Below, one piece after another: positions 1-5,051 of a stretch of 5,051 bases of DNA (the first letter of the stretch is position 1; every line of letters starts with the position of its first letter). The stretch covers positions 1 to 5,051 of the forward strand of contig DETX01000049.1 of the NCBI GenBank assembly GCA_002362145.1, read 5' to 3'. Under the pieces are notes generated by a model. The model was not told the origin of the DNA. It saw only the letters and a program-made list of their open reading frames with translations, and did not search any database. The DNA comes from Clostridiales bacterium UBA3277 (lineage in GTDB: Bacteria > Bacillota > Clostridia > Oscillospirales > Oscillospiraceae). A program made the position numbers and the translations under genes.

Positions 1-78
1 TCCAAGGGAAAATGGGGCAGCGCAAGGCAAAAAGAGCCGCTGCTTGGGCGTTTTGACCGTTTTCAGATAGGCCCTAGT

Positions 79-1179
79 CTATTGTGCAGGGGCAGGCGCT
101 TCCGGGCTGCCCGTGGTTCGGGTGTAGCGGTAGCTGCGGATGCCATCCGGCCAGCCGGGGCTGGTGATGGTGACCAAGGCGGTATCCCCCTCCAGCGTCA
201 CCGTTCCCTCCTCCCCATCCCGGGAGGAAAAGCTGAGGACGCCGCCTTCCAGACGGCCCTCGCCCTCCAGCGTGGTCACCCGGTAGACGTTCAGACGCAG
301 CTGGAAGGTTCCATCGCCCTTCTCCCGGATCTCCAAGCCGATCTCGCCGGTGTCATCGGCGGCATAGTCTCCGGCAAAGGAGGGCTCCAGGCTTCGCGTG
401 GTCTTTCCCACGATGAGAAAGCCCCTTTGGGTGTCCCCCGGGCCAATGGTGAAGTCCACCAGCCACGACGCCTCCCCATCGCCCCCCAGAAATCCCCCAA
501 AGGTCACGTCCAGGTAGTCCATGCCGTATTCATCGGACAGAATCTCCGTTCCCAGGTAGCGGTAATCCACATCCCCGAAGTCCGACAAATGGATGTGATA
601 GCAGCCGTCAAAAAAGTTGAGGTTTGTGGAGTCCTCTGCCCCGCCTGCAGGAAATTCCGGCAGGTCCACACCCAGGAATTCCTTGACATAGTCCTCTGCC
701 TGCTCCCGGGACAGCAGCACCGCCCCGCTTTGATAGGGTAGCTCGCCCAGGATGGTCCGGGCGGTGGTGTCCGTCAGGGACTCCGGGCACGTGAAGGAGG
801 CAAAGAGAAACTGCCGCCAGAAATCGGCGTCCAGGTTCTCATATCCCTGCCAGTCGGGCATATAAAAGCACATTTTCCGAAGCAGCTCCAGATCGTCCTC
901 CGTCAGGGAAAAGGGCGGGGCTTCCTCTGTCGCGGCCGTCTCCGAGGGCGCCAGAGACCCGGCGGGACGCAGTGTCAGGGCAGCCGTCCCGGCCGCCAGG
1001 ACCAGGGCAAAACAGGCCGCCGCCAAAATCCGGGGCAGCGCACGTCTCCTGGGGGCCGGGCGGAGATACCGGTACTGCCATCCCTTCCCCCTTTTTTTCT
1101 TCAGCGTGCCCTCGATGCGGGCGGAAACGGCGGCGGGCATGGTCATGCGGTCGTAGGCTTTTTTCAGTTTCTCCTCCAT
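79..1179 (-). CDS. Probable membrane-bound anti-sigma factor, partner of the upstream ECF sigma factor
   Basis: Predicted 366-residue single-pass membrane protein. Residues 1-50 are basic and probably cytoplasmic, as expected for a sigma-binding segment. Residues 51-70 (ILAAACFALVLAAGTAALTL) form one transmembrane helix. About 296 mostly acidic residues follow, probably outside the membrane, with three cysteines (C104, C131, C193). Residues about 268-353 alternate short beta-strand-like segments with glycine turns, suggesting a small beta-barrel or lipocalin-like domain (inference). No HxxxCxxC zinc anti-sigma motif is visible. The role is inferred from topology and from lying directly downstream of the sigma gene. 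A GTG at 1185 would extend the frame by two residues, but it leaves only one base after the AAGGAGG site; ATG at 1179 leaves seven, so I chose 1179. The start lies 2 bp after the sigma stop, so translation is probably coupled. I do not recognise a named family; the sensed signal is unknown. Confidence 0.7.
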   Translation of the reverse strand: MEEKLKKAYDRMTMPAAVSARIEGTLKKKRGKGWQYRYLRPAPRRRALPRILAAACFALVLAAGTAALTLRPAGSLAPSETAATEEAPPFSLTEDDLELLRKMCFYMPDWQGYENLDADFWRQFLFASFTCPESLTDTTARTILGELPYQSGAVLLSREQAEDYVKEFLGVDLPEFPAGGAEDSTNLNFFDGCYHIHLSDFGDVDYRYLGTEILSDEYGMDYLDVTFGGFLGGDGEASWLVDFTIGPGDTQRGFLIVGKTTRSLEPSFAGDYAADDTGEIGLEIREKGDGTFQLRLNVYRVTTLEGEGRLEGGVLSFSSRDGEEGTVTLEGDTALVTITSPGWPDGIRSYRYTRTTGSPEAPAPAQ

Positions 1180-1181
1180 GG

Positions 1182-1628
1182 TCACACCTCCTTCAGCTTT
1201 TTTCGCAGAATTTCCCTGCCCCGGGAGAGCCGGGTGGTGACGGTGCTGACGGGAATATGCAGCAGCCGGCTGATCTCCGCCGCCGAATACTCCTCGTAGT
1301 AATATAGGTACACCACCACCCGGTATTTGGGCGGCAGTCCCAGCACCACCTGGACAGTCTCGTCAATGGGGTCCTCCCGGGCCCGGAGGGTGTCGCTCAG
1401 GGGTTCTGTCCGTTTCCACCAGGCCGAGCGCAGCAGGTCCCGGCACTGATTGGCCGTCGTCTGCATGAGCCAGGCCTTTTCCCTGCCCGGAATCAGATTT
1501 TCCTGTTCCATCAGCTTTAAAAACACCGTCTGGCTCACATCCTCAGCCTCCTGGGGGCTTCGGGTATAGTTCAGCGCCAGCCGGTACACATCGTCCCGGT
1601 ACCGCTGAAACAGATCCAGTACGTCCAT
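1182..1628 (-). CDS. ECF-type RNA polymerase sigma factor (sigma-70 family, group 4)
   Basis: A 148-residue protein, short even for an ECF sigma factor, with only the two essential domains. Region 2 spans about residues 5-68 and includes AEDVSQTVFLKL (28-39), the core-polymerase and -10 recognition helix block, then WLMQTTANQCRDLLRS (53-68). A linker of about 25 residues follows. Region 4 spans about 93-145, with LPPKYRVVVYLYYYEEYS and the helix-turn-helix AAEISRLLHIPVSTVTTRL that recognises the -35 element. There is no region 1.1 or 3 and no C-terminal extension. It should direct RNA polymerase to a small regulon, held inactive by the downstream membrane protein until a signal arrives (established ECF logic). 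The start is backed by AAGGAGG seven bases upstream. It is probably transcribed from its own promoter at 1661-1689, after the ispF terminator. The ECF subgroup cannot be assigned by eye. Confidence 0.93.
   Translation of the reverse strand: MDVLDLFQRYRDDVYRLALNYTRSPQEAEDVSQTVFLKLMEQENLIPGREKAWLMQTTANQCRDLLRSAWWKRTEPLSDTLRAREDPIDETVQVVLGLPPKYRVVVYLYYYEEYSAAEISRLLHIPVSTVTTRLSRGREILRKKLKEV
1187..1193 (-). promoter_or_regulatory. Ribosome-binding site that decides the anti-sigma start
   Basis: The minus strand reads AAGGAGG, ending seven bases before ATG 1179. The same bases encode the K-E-V end of the sigma factor, so the ribosome site sits inside the upstream gene, an arrangement typical of coupled sigma/anti-sigma pairs. 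It favours ATG 1179 over GTG 1185. Confidence 0.8.
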
Positions 1629-1635
1629 AATCCCG

Positions 1636-1642
1636 CCTCCTT
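1636..1642 (-). promoter_or_regulatory. Strong Shine-Dalgarno site of the sigma factor gene
   Basis: The minus strand reads AAGGAGG seven bases before ATG 1628. Oddly, the bases from GGAGG to the last base before the start codon (1640-1629) are exactly complementary to 12 nt of the ispF terminator (1714-1703), so a read-through mRNA could bury this site. Confidence 0.85.
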
Positions 1643-1660
1643 CCGCTTCTCTTCCTCTAT

Positions 1661-1689
1661 ATAACGGCTGGGACGACGCTTTTGTCTCA
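1661..1689 (-). promoter_or_regulatory. Probable autoregulatory ECF promoter of the sigma/anti-sigma pair
   Basis: The minus strand carries TGAGAC (1689-1684), a 17-bp spacer, then CGTTAT (1666-1661) running into TATA. This resembles known ECF promoters (TGAAAC, about 16-17 bp, CGT-type -10). The -35 overlaps the tail of the ispF terminator, so a transcript would start after it, near 1655, leaving a short leader of about 25 nt. I found no good sigma-A promoter here (TTGAGA to TATATA is spaced 21 bp). Assignment is by pattern only. Confidence 0.45.
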
Positions 1690-1720
1690 AAAAATCCCGC
1701 CTGGAGGCGGGATTTTTTTT
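1689..1720 (-). terminator. Intrinsic terminator of the murD-ispD-ispF operon
   Basis: A perfect 8-bp GC-rich stem (1694-1701 with 1706-1713, ATCCCGCC/GGCGGGAT), lengthened by flanking A/T runs, with a 4-nt loop. On the minus strand it is followed by a run of T (1694-1689), starting about 17 nt past the ispF stop. A T run on the other side would let it work on the plus strand too, but no plus-strand gene reads into it. Confidence 0.92.
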
Positions 1721-1730
1721 AAGATCAGGG

Positions 1731-2201
1731 TTATTCTTCCAGCAGGCAGACGGCGTGGCAGGACATTCCCTCCCCGCTGCCCGTAAAGCCCAGCTTTTCC
1801 TCAGTGGTGGCCTTGACGTTCACCCGGCTGGGGTCGATTTCCAGGGCGGAGGCGATGTTTTCCTCCATGGCGGAGATGTGGGGGGCCAACTTTGGCCGCT
1901 GGGCAATCATGGTCACGTCCACATTCCCCACCCGGAAGCCCGCCGCCTTTACCTTTTCCCCCACAATCCGCAGCAGCTCCAGAGAGTCCGCGCCCTTGTA
2001 CTTGGGGTCCGTATCGGGAAAGTGGCGGCCAATGTCCCCCAGGCCCGCCGCCCCCAGCAGGGCGTCGGACACCGCGTGGAGCAGCACATCCGCGTCGCTG
2101 TGGCCGTCCAGGCCCAAATCATAGGCGATTTTCACGCCCCCCAGGATCAGGTCCCGGCCCGCCACCAGGCGGTGGACATCATATCCGTGTCCGATTCTCA
2201 T
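1731..2201 (-). CDS. ispF: 2-C-methyl-D-erythritol 2,4-cyclodiphosphate synthase
   Basis: The cytoplasmic MEP-pathway enzyme that closes 4-diphosphocytidyl-methylerythritol 2-phosphate into the 2,4-cyclodiphosphate, releasing CMP, on the way to IPP and DMAPP. At 156 residues it is full length. Visible signatures: the N-terminal [12 protein letters not shown] with metal ligands D8 and H10; the third metal ligand H42 in [17 protein letters not shown]; the [13 protein letters not shown] segment (53-65); and [12 protein letters not shown] (130-141), carrying the T133 and E135 equivalents used for phosphate and metal binding. The family works as a homotrimer with active sites between subunits. Its ATG lies in a 4-base ATGA overlap with the ispD stop, and GGAGG lies seven bases upstream, so translation is probably coupled. 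It is the last gene of the operon and is followed by a strong terminator. Confidence 0.98.
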   Translation of the reverse strand: MRIGHGYDVHRLVAGRDLILGGVKIAYDLGLDGHSDADVLLHAVSDALLGAAGLGDIGRHFPDTDPKYKGADSLELLRIVGEKVKAAGFRVGNVDVTMIAQRPKLAPHISAMEENIASALEIDPSRVNVKATTEEKLGFTGSGEGMSCHAVCLLEE

Positions 2202-2920
2202 AATTCTTCCTCCAACAGCATTTGCGCAAGTTTCAGATCCAGAGGGGTCGTGACCTTCAGATTCCGCTCGTCCCCCTCCACCAGCTTCACCACCATGCCC
2301 ATCCGCTCCACGGCGGAGCAGTCGTCGGTGACCTGGGCCCCCTCGGTCTGAGCCTTGTACAGGGCCCCTCGGAGCAGGTCAAAGTCAAAGACCTGGGGAG
2401 TCTGGACCGCCCGGAGGGAATTACGGTCCGGCGTTGACTGGACGGTACCCCCGGAGACCACCTTGATGGTGTCCTTCACCGGCACTGCCGGGGCGGCGGC
2501 GCCGTAGGTATTGGCCGCCCGGACCACCCGGTCGATGAGCTGCCAGGTCACCAGAGGGCGGGCCCCGTCATGGATGGCGGTCAGCTCCACCTCCCCCGCC
2601 AGGGCGTTGAGGCCAAGGTGTACCGACTCCTGACGGCTGCTGCCTCCTGCCACCACGGCCGTCACCTTGGACATCCCGGCGCACAGTTGGGAAATGGGCA
2701 GTATCAGATCCTGCCGTGTGACCACAACGATCTTTTTAATGGCGTCACAGTCCTGGAAGGCCCGGACGGTCCGCGCGATCATGGGCTCTCCCCCCAGAGG
2801 GGCCATGACCTTATCGATGCCCCCCATACGGGAGGCGCTGCCGGCAGCCACGATGACCGCGCCGCAGGTTTTCAGCGGCAGCAGCTTTCTCGCCGGGCGG
2901 GTGATCTTCGTAATGTCCAT
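2198..2920 (-). CDS. ispD: 2-C-methyl-D-erythritol 4-phosphate cytidylyltransferase
   Basis: The cytoplasmic MEP-pathway enzyme joining CTP and methylerythritol 4-phosphate to give CDP-methylerythritol and pyrophosphate. It is 240 residues, slightly long because about 18 residues precede the Rossmann-like core. Visible motifs: the CTP-binding loop [13 protein letters not shown] (21-33) with R31 and K37, matching E. coli R20 and K27; IHDGARPLV with D118 and R121; PVKDTIK with T151; [15 protein letters not shown] (164-178) with R166; and [10 protein letters not shown] with K222. All key catalytic and substrate residues known from E. coli IspD have an equivalent. The start lies 1 bp after the murD stop, with AAGGAG (2933-2928) seven bases upstream inside the murD end, which supports the extended N-terminus. 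IspD and IspF remain separate proteins here, not the IspDF fusion seen in some bacteria. No ispE is in the window. Confidence 0.97.
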   Translation of the reverse strand: MDITKITRPARKLLPLKTCGAVIVAAGSASRMGGIDKVMAPLGGEPMIARTVRAFQDCDAIKKIVVVTRQDLILPISQLCAGMSKVTAVVAGGSSRQESVHLGLNALAGEVELTAIHDGARPLVTWQLIDRVVRAANTYGAAAPAVPVKDTIKVVSGGTVQSTPDRNSLRAVQTPQVFDFDLLRGALYKAQTEGAQVTDDCSAVERMGMVVKLVEGDERNLKVTTPLDLKLAQMLLEEEL

Positions 2921-2921
2921 G

Positions 2922-4283
2922 TCACAGCTCCTTTACCAGCTTTTTGTAGAAGTCCCCCCGGACCATAAAGTTCTTAAACTGGTCAAAAGCGGCGGAGGCG
3001 GGGCTCATGAGCACCACGTCCCCGGTCCTCGCTGCCGCCGCGGCGGCCCGGACGGCCTTCTCAAAGCTGCCGCAGTCCACAATTTCCAGCTCCTGGGGGT
3101 CGTACTCCGGGCAGTTTTCCACCGCCGCCCGGATTTTTTCCCCCGTGGCCCCCCCAAGGAAGAGCTTCTTCACGTGATCGCAGATCTCCGGGCCCAGCAC
3201 GTCGTAGGGGATGTGCTTATCATACCCTCCGGCAATGAGGATGACCTTCTCCGGGAAGCTGCGCAGTCCGGCAATGGTCCGGCTGGGGCTGGAGGCAATG
3301 GAGTCGTTGTAAAAGCGCACCCCGTCCTTTACCCGGACCAGCTCAATGCGGTGCTCCACACCGCCGAAGGTCCTGGCCACCCGGCGGATGACCTCGTCCT
3401 CCACCAGGCCGTCCACCATGGCGATGGCTGCCATATAATTTTCCACATTGTGGACGCCGGGCAGGAGAATGTCCGCCACAGGCAGCACCGGCGCCCCATC
3501 CCGGCAGATGACGCCGCCCTCCAGGCAGATGTCCGCCGGACCCAGGCGGGAGAAGAACCGGGTGGTGCCGTTCCCCCGGAAGGTGCTGGTGATGGGGTTG
3601 TCCCCGTTTAAAATCAAAAGACCGGTTTCATCCTGGTAGCGGAAAATGTTCTTTTTCGCCTGGATGTACTCCTCCATGTCCTTATGGATGTCCAGGTGAT
3701 TGGGGGCCAGATTCGTCACGACCGCCCGGGTGGGGCTTCTTTTCATGTCCATGAGCTGGAAGGAGCTCAGCTCCACCACGGCGAAGTCCTCGTTCCTCAT
3801 CTGCCGGACCAGGGGCAGCAGGGGCGTCCCGATGTTGCCCCCCAGCCAGACGGTCTTTCCGGCGGCCTTCAGTATTTCGGAGATCAGCGTTGTGGTGGTG
3901 GTCTTGCCGTCGGAGCCGGTCACCGCCAAAATACGGCAGGGACAGACCTCGAAGAAAACCTCCATTTCGGAGGTCACCTCCGCTCCCCGGTCCCGGAGGG
4001 CCCGGATGGCGGGGTTGTCCGGGTGCATTCCGGGGGTCCTGAAGAGCAGGTCCGCCTCCACGCCGTCTAAGTAGTCCTCACCCAGACTGAGGCGGCAGCC
4101 GGATCTCTCCAGCTCCAGGACCTCCGCGTCCAGCTTCTCCCGTGGGGTCTTGTCACAGCCCACCACGTCGCAGCCGAATTCCAGCAACAGCCGGACCAGG
4201 GGTCGGTTGCTGACCCCCAGGCCCAGCACCGCGATCTTTTTCCCCCGCAGAGAATCAAAATAAGTTTCAAAGGCAGAGCCCAT
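2922..4283 (-). CDS. murD: UDP-N-acetylmuramoyl-L-alanine--D-glutamate ligase
   Basis: The cytoplasmic, ATP-dependent Mur ligase that adds D-glutamate to UDP-MurNAc-L-Ala, the second amino acid of the peptidoglycan stem peptide. At 453 residues it is full length with three domains. The N-terminal UDP-substrate domain has KKIAVLGLGVSN (15-26). The ATP domain has P-loop VTGSDGKTTTTTL (121-133), LGGNIG (147-152), ELSSFQL (171-177), NHLDIH (195-200) and the carbamylated lysine K210 in YIQAKKN. The C-terminal domain has GVHNVENYMAA, GGVEHRIE (307-314), GGYDKHIPY with K356, and SPASAAFDQFKNF (427-439), which binds D-Glu. The usual NDSKATN reads NDSIASS (326-332), so the E. coli K319 equivalent is isoleucine; I believe this is common in clostridial MurD and not a defect. 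GAGGG lies six bases before ATG 4283. It is the first gene of the operon. Confidence 0.97.
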   Translation of the reverse strand: MGSAFETYFDSLRGKKIAVLGLGVSNRPLVRLLLEFGCDVVGCDKTPREKLDAEVLELERSGCRLSLGEDYLDGVEADLLFRTPGMHPDNPAIRALRDRGAEVTSEMEVFFEVCPCRILAVTGSDGKTTTTTLISEILKAAGKTVWLGGNIGTPLLPLVRQMRNEDFAVVELSSFQLMDMKRSPTRAVVTNLAPNHLDIHKDMEEYIQAKKNIFRYQDETGLLILNGDNPITSTFRGNGTTRFFSRLGPADICLEGGVICRDGAPVLPVADILLPGVHNVENYMAAIAMVDGLVEDEVIRRVARTFGGVEHRIELVRVKDGVRFYNDSIASSPSRTIAGLRSFPEKVILIAGGYDKHIPYDVLGPEICDHVKKLFLGGATGEKIRAAVENCPEYDPQELEIVDCGSFEKAVRAAAAAARTGDVVLMSPASAAFDQFKNFMVRGDFYKKLVKEL

Positions 4284-4315
4284 AGCGATCCCTCACTGTT
4301 TCAGATTTTACCATC

Positions 4316-4344
4316 AGTATATCCCTTTCCCGGAAAATTTGCAA
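4316..4344 (-). promoter_or_regulatory. Sigma-A-type promoter for murD-ispD-ispF
   Basis: The minus strand has TTGCAA (4344-4339), a 17-bp spacer, then TATACT (4321-4316). These are four of six and five of six matches to the consensus with ideal spacing. The transcript would start near 4309, leaving a leader of about 25 nt that contains the GAGGG ribosome site (4294-4290). The prediction rests on motif and placement only. Confidence 0.68.
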
Positions 4345-4385
4345 GACATTTCCGCCTGAAAGCGGATTCCATCCCAAACCCGCCC

Positions 4386-4397
4386 AAATCCGGATTT
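4386..4397. repeat. 12-bp perfect palindrome between divergent promoters
   Basis: AAATCCGGATTT is its own reverse complement. It lies 15 bp upstream of the rnpB -35 and about 41 bp upstream of the murD -35, in a 164-bp divergent intergenic region. A shorter inverted repeat, TCCGC-6-GCGGA (4351-4366), sits just behind the murD -35. Either could be an operator, but nothing in the sequence shows a binding protein. Confidence 0.4.
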
Positions 4398-4412
4398 TTC
4401 CCCAGGAGGTAT

Positions 4413-4441
4413 TTGACAATTGGGCTTCCATGGAGTACAAT
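4413..4441 (+). promoter_or_regulatory. Near-consensus sigma-A promoter of rnpB
   Basis: TTGACA (4413-4418), a 17-bp spacer, and TACAAT (4436-4441), eleven of twelve consensus bases. The first base of the mature RNA, about G4448, lies seven bases past the -10, so transcription should start directly at the 5' end of RNase P RNA. This fits a strong constitutive RNA gene. Confidence 0.9.
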
Positions 4442-4447
4442 ATCCTC

Positions 4448-4797
4448 GCAACCGGGCCGGACAGCCGCGGACGGAGGCCGAAAGGCCCCGGATGAGGAAA
4501 GTCCGGGCTCCACAGGGCAGGGATAACGGGTAACGCCCGCCGGGGGTGACCCCAGGACAAGTGCAACAGAGAGATACCGCTCCCGCGCAAGGGGGAGCAA
4601 GGGTGAAAAGGTGGGGTAAGAGCCCACCCGGCCCATGGCGACATGGGTTCTACGCTGTAAACTCTATCCCGGAGCAACGCCGTGGAGGGACATATGGCCT
4701 GCCCGGCCGTCCCGAGGAGGCGGCTTGATCCCACGGGCAACCGTGGGGCTAGATAGATGGCTGTCAAGACAGAACCCGGCTTACAGGCCCGGTCGCA
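4448..4797 (+). ncRNA. rnpB: RNase P RNA, bacterial class A
   Basis: The catalytic RNA that, with the RnpA protein, removes 5' leaders from pre-tRNAs. Conserved regions appear in order: GAGGAAAGTCCGGGCTCC (from 4494, 5' strand of P4); GTGCAACAGAGAG (from 4561); GGGTGAAAAGGTG and GGTAAGAGC (4601-4623); GTAAACTC (4657-4664); GGCTTGAT; and ACAGAACCCGGCTTA (from 4769, 3' strand of P4). The ends pair as P1 (4448-4458 with 4786-4796, one A-C mismatch). Clear hairpins include the GAAA-capped stem 4476-4487, the GCGA-capped stem 4632-4647, P16/P17 (4687-4713) and P18 with a GCAA loop (4730-4747). The layout matches class A (E. coli-like), not the Bacillus class B, and fits Clostridia. The length of about 350 nt is normal. 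In loop L15 the usual GGU tRNA-CCA-binding motif is not seen; the region reads GAGGAGG (4714-4720). The exact 3' end is uncertain by a few bases. Confidence 0.97.
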
Positions 4798-4804
4798 TAA
4801 AAAA

Positions 4805-4840
4805 GCCGCTGAGAAGAAATTCTCAGCGGTCTTTAATTTT
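4805..4840 (+). terminator. rnpB intrinsic terminator, probably bidirectional
   Basis: A perfect 10-bp stem CCGCTGAGAA/TTCTCAGCGG (4806-4815 with 4820-4829) with a GAAA loop, starting about 9 nt after the RNase P RNA end, followed by the T-rich TCTTTAATTTT. Read on the minus strand it is followed by six T (4804-4799), arguably a better tail, so it may also back up tuf termination and keep tuf transcripts from running antisense into rnpB. Confidence 0.88.
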
Positions 4841-4846
4841 ACCCAT

Positions 4847-4876
4847 AGAAAAGCCCCCGGCCATTTGGCCGGGGGC
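4847..4876 (-). terminator. Intrinsic terminator of tuf
   Basis: A perfect 10-bp GC-rich stem GCCCCCGGCC/GGCCGGGGGC (4853-4862 with 4867-4876) and a 4-nt loop, followed on the minus strand by TTTTCT (4852-4847). It begins 28 nt past the tuf stop codon, as expected for a highly expressed gene. Confidence 0.9.
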
Positions 4877-4904
4877 AGAGTTTCCGAATCAGCCGGAGAG
4901 AAGA

Positions 4905-5051
4905 TTACTCCACGACCTCGGTGACAACACCGGAGCCGACGGTACGGCCGCCCTCGCGGATAGCGAAACGCAGGCCCTTCTCAATGGCGATGGGGGTGAT
5001 CAGCTCAACGTTCATCACAACGTTATCGCCGGGCATGCACATCTCAGTGCC
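4905..5051 (-). CDS. tuf: Translation elongation factor Tu, C-terminal 48 residues (partial)
   Basis: Only the 3' end is in the window; the gene runs off the right edge, so its start, ribosome site and promoter are not visible. The translation begins [18 protein letters not shown] and ends [22 protein letters not shown] followed by TAA. This is the very conserved end of EF-Tu domain III, including the MPGDN turn and the [15 protein letters not shown] block. EF-Tu is the cytoplasmic GTPase that carries aminoacyl-tRNA to the ribosome; domain III contributes to tRNA and EF-Ts contacts. The gene converges on rnpB, with two terminators in the 107-bp gap. The neighbours beyond the edge (often fusA and rps genes) cannot be judged from here. 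Confidence 0.97.
   Translation of the reverse strand, partial: GTEMCMPGDNVVMNVELITPIAIEKGLRFAIREGGRTVGSGVVTEVVE

Noticed and set aside
1..78. Possible terminator or regulatory repeat after the anti-sigma gene: inverted GCAGCG/CGCTGC (17-22, 38-43) and a twice-repeated AAAACG on the minus strand
   Set aside because: The stem is only 6 bp with a 15-nt loop, and its T run falls inside the loop, so it does not make an intrinsic terminator. The short repeat is within chance. The stretch stays unassigned.
82..741. A 219-codon plus-strand open frame opposite the anti-sigma gene
   Set aside because: The opposite strand has a coherent membrane-protein layout with a ribosome site coupled to the sigma gene; this frame has neither motif nor context.
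1183..1185. GTG start for the anti-sigma gene in a GTGA overlap with the sigma stop
   Set aside because: It would be one base from the AAGGAGG site, too close for normal initiation; ATG 1179 has ideal seven-base spacing.
2667..3611. A 314-codon plus-strand open frame opposite murD and ispD
   Set aside because: It is antisense to two clearly identified genes, has no recognisable motif, and such long antisense frames are common in GC-rich coding DNA.
4404..4410. AGGAGGT on the plus strand, resembling a ribosome site upstream of rnpB
   Set aside because: The nearest ATG (4429-4431) is about 18 bases away, lies inside the promoter spacer, and opens no supported gene.
4267..4767. A 166-codon minus-strand open frame covering rnpB and its promoter
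   Set aside because: It is antisense to the well-defined RNase P RNA and overlaps the murD start; the composition is that of a structured RNA read backwards.

Overview
The window looks like chromosomal DNA of a GC-rich member of the Clostridia, perhaps an Oscillospiraceae-type gut bacterium. This is inferred from the high GC content, strong AGGAGG-type ribosome sites, a class A RNase P RNA, a clostridial-style MurD and an ECF sigma factor paired with a one-pass membrane partner. No mobile element, CRISPR array, tRNA or phage gene was seen.

Layout, left to right. Positions 1-78 hold nothing I can assign. Positions 79-1628 hold a two-gene minus-strand unit: an ECF sigma factor (1182-1628) followed by its probable membrane-bound anti-sigma factor (79-1179). 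A probable autoregulatory ECF promoter lies just upstream (1661-1689). A strong intrinsic terminator (1689-1720) separates this unit from a minus-strand housekeeping operon, murD-ispD-ispF (4283 down to 1731). In that operon the genes are spaced by 1 bp and then overlap by 4 bp. A divergent intergenic region (4284-4447) carries a murD promoter on the minus strand and a near-consensus promoter on the plus strand for rnpB, the RNase P RNA (about 4448-4797). rnpB converges on the 3' end of tuf (EF-Tu, minus strand, 4905 to the window edge). Two hairpin terminators lie between them.

Functionally, murD (D-glutamate ligation in peptidoglycan precursor synthesis) sits with two MEP-pathway genes. That pathway supplies the isoprenoid precursors of undecaprenyl phosphate, the lipid carrier for peptidoglycan, so the operon may couple the two supplies (inference). 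The sigma/anti-sigma pair probably responds to a signal outside the membrane; its signal and targets cannot be read from this window.

Most of the window is ordinary housekeeping DNA and I see no clearly new system. The points most worth checking are: a 12-nt perfect complementarity between the ispF terminator and the sigma-factor ribosome-binding site, which could block translation from read-through mRNA; the apparent loss of the tRNA-CCA-binding GGU motif in RNase P RNA loop L15; the ECF-type autoregulatory promoter; and a 12-bp perfect palindrome between the divergent murD and rnpB promoters.
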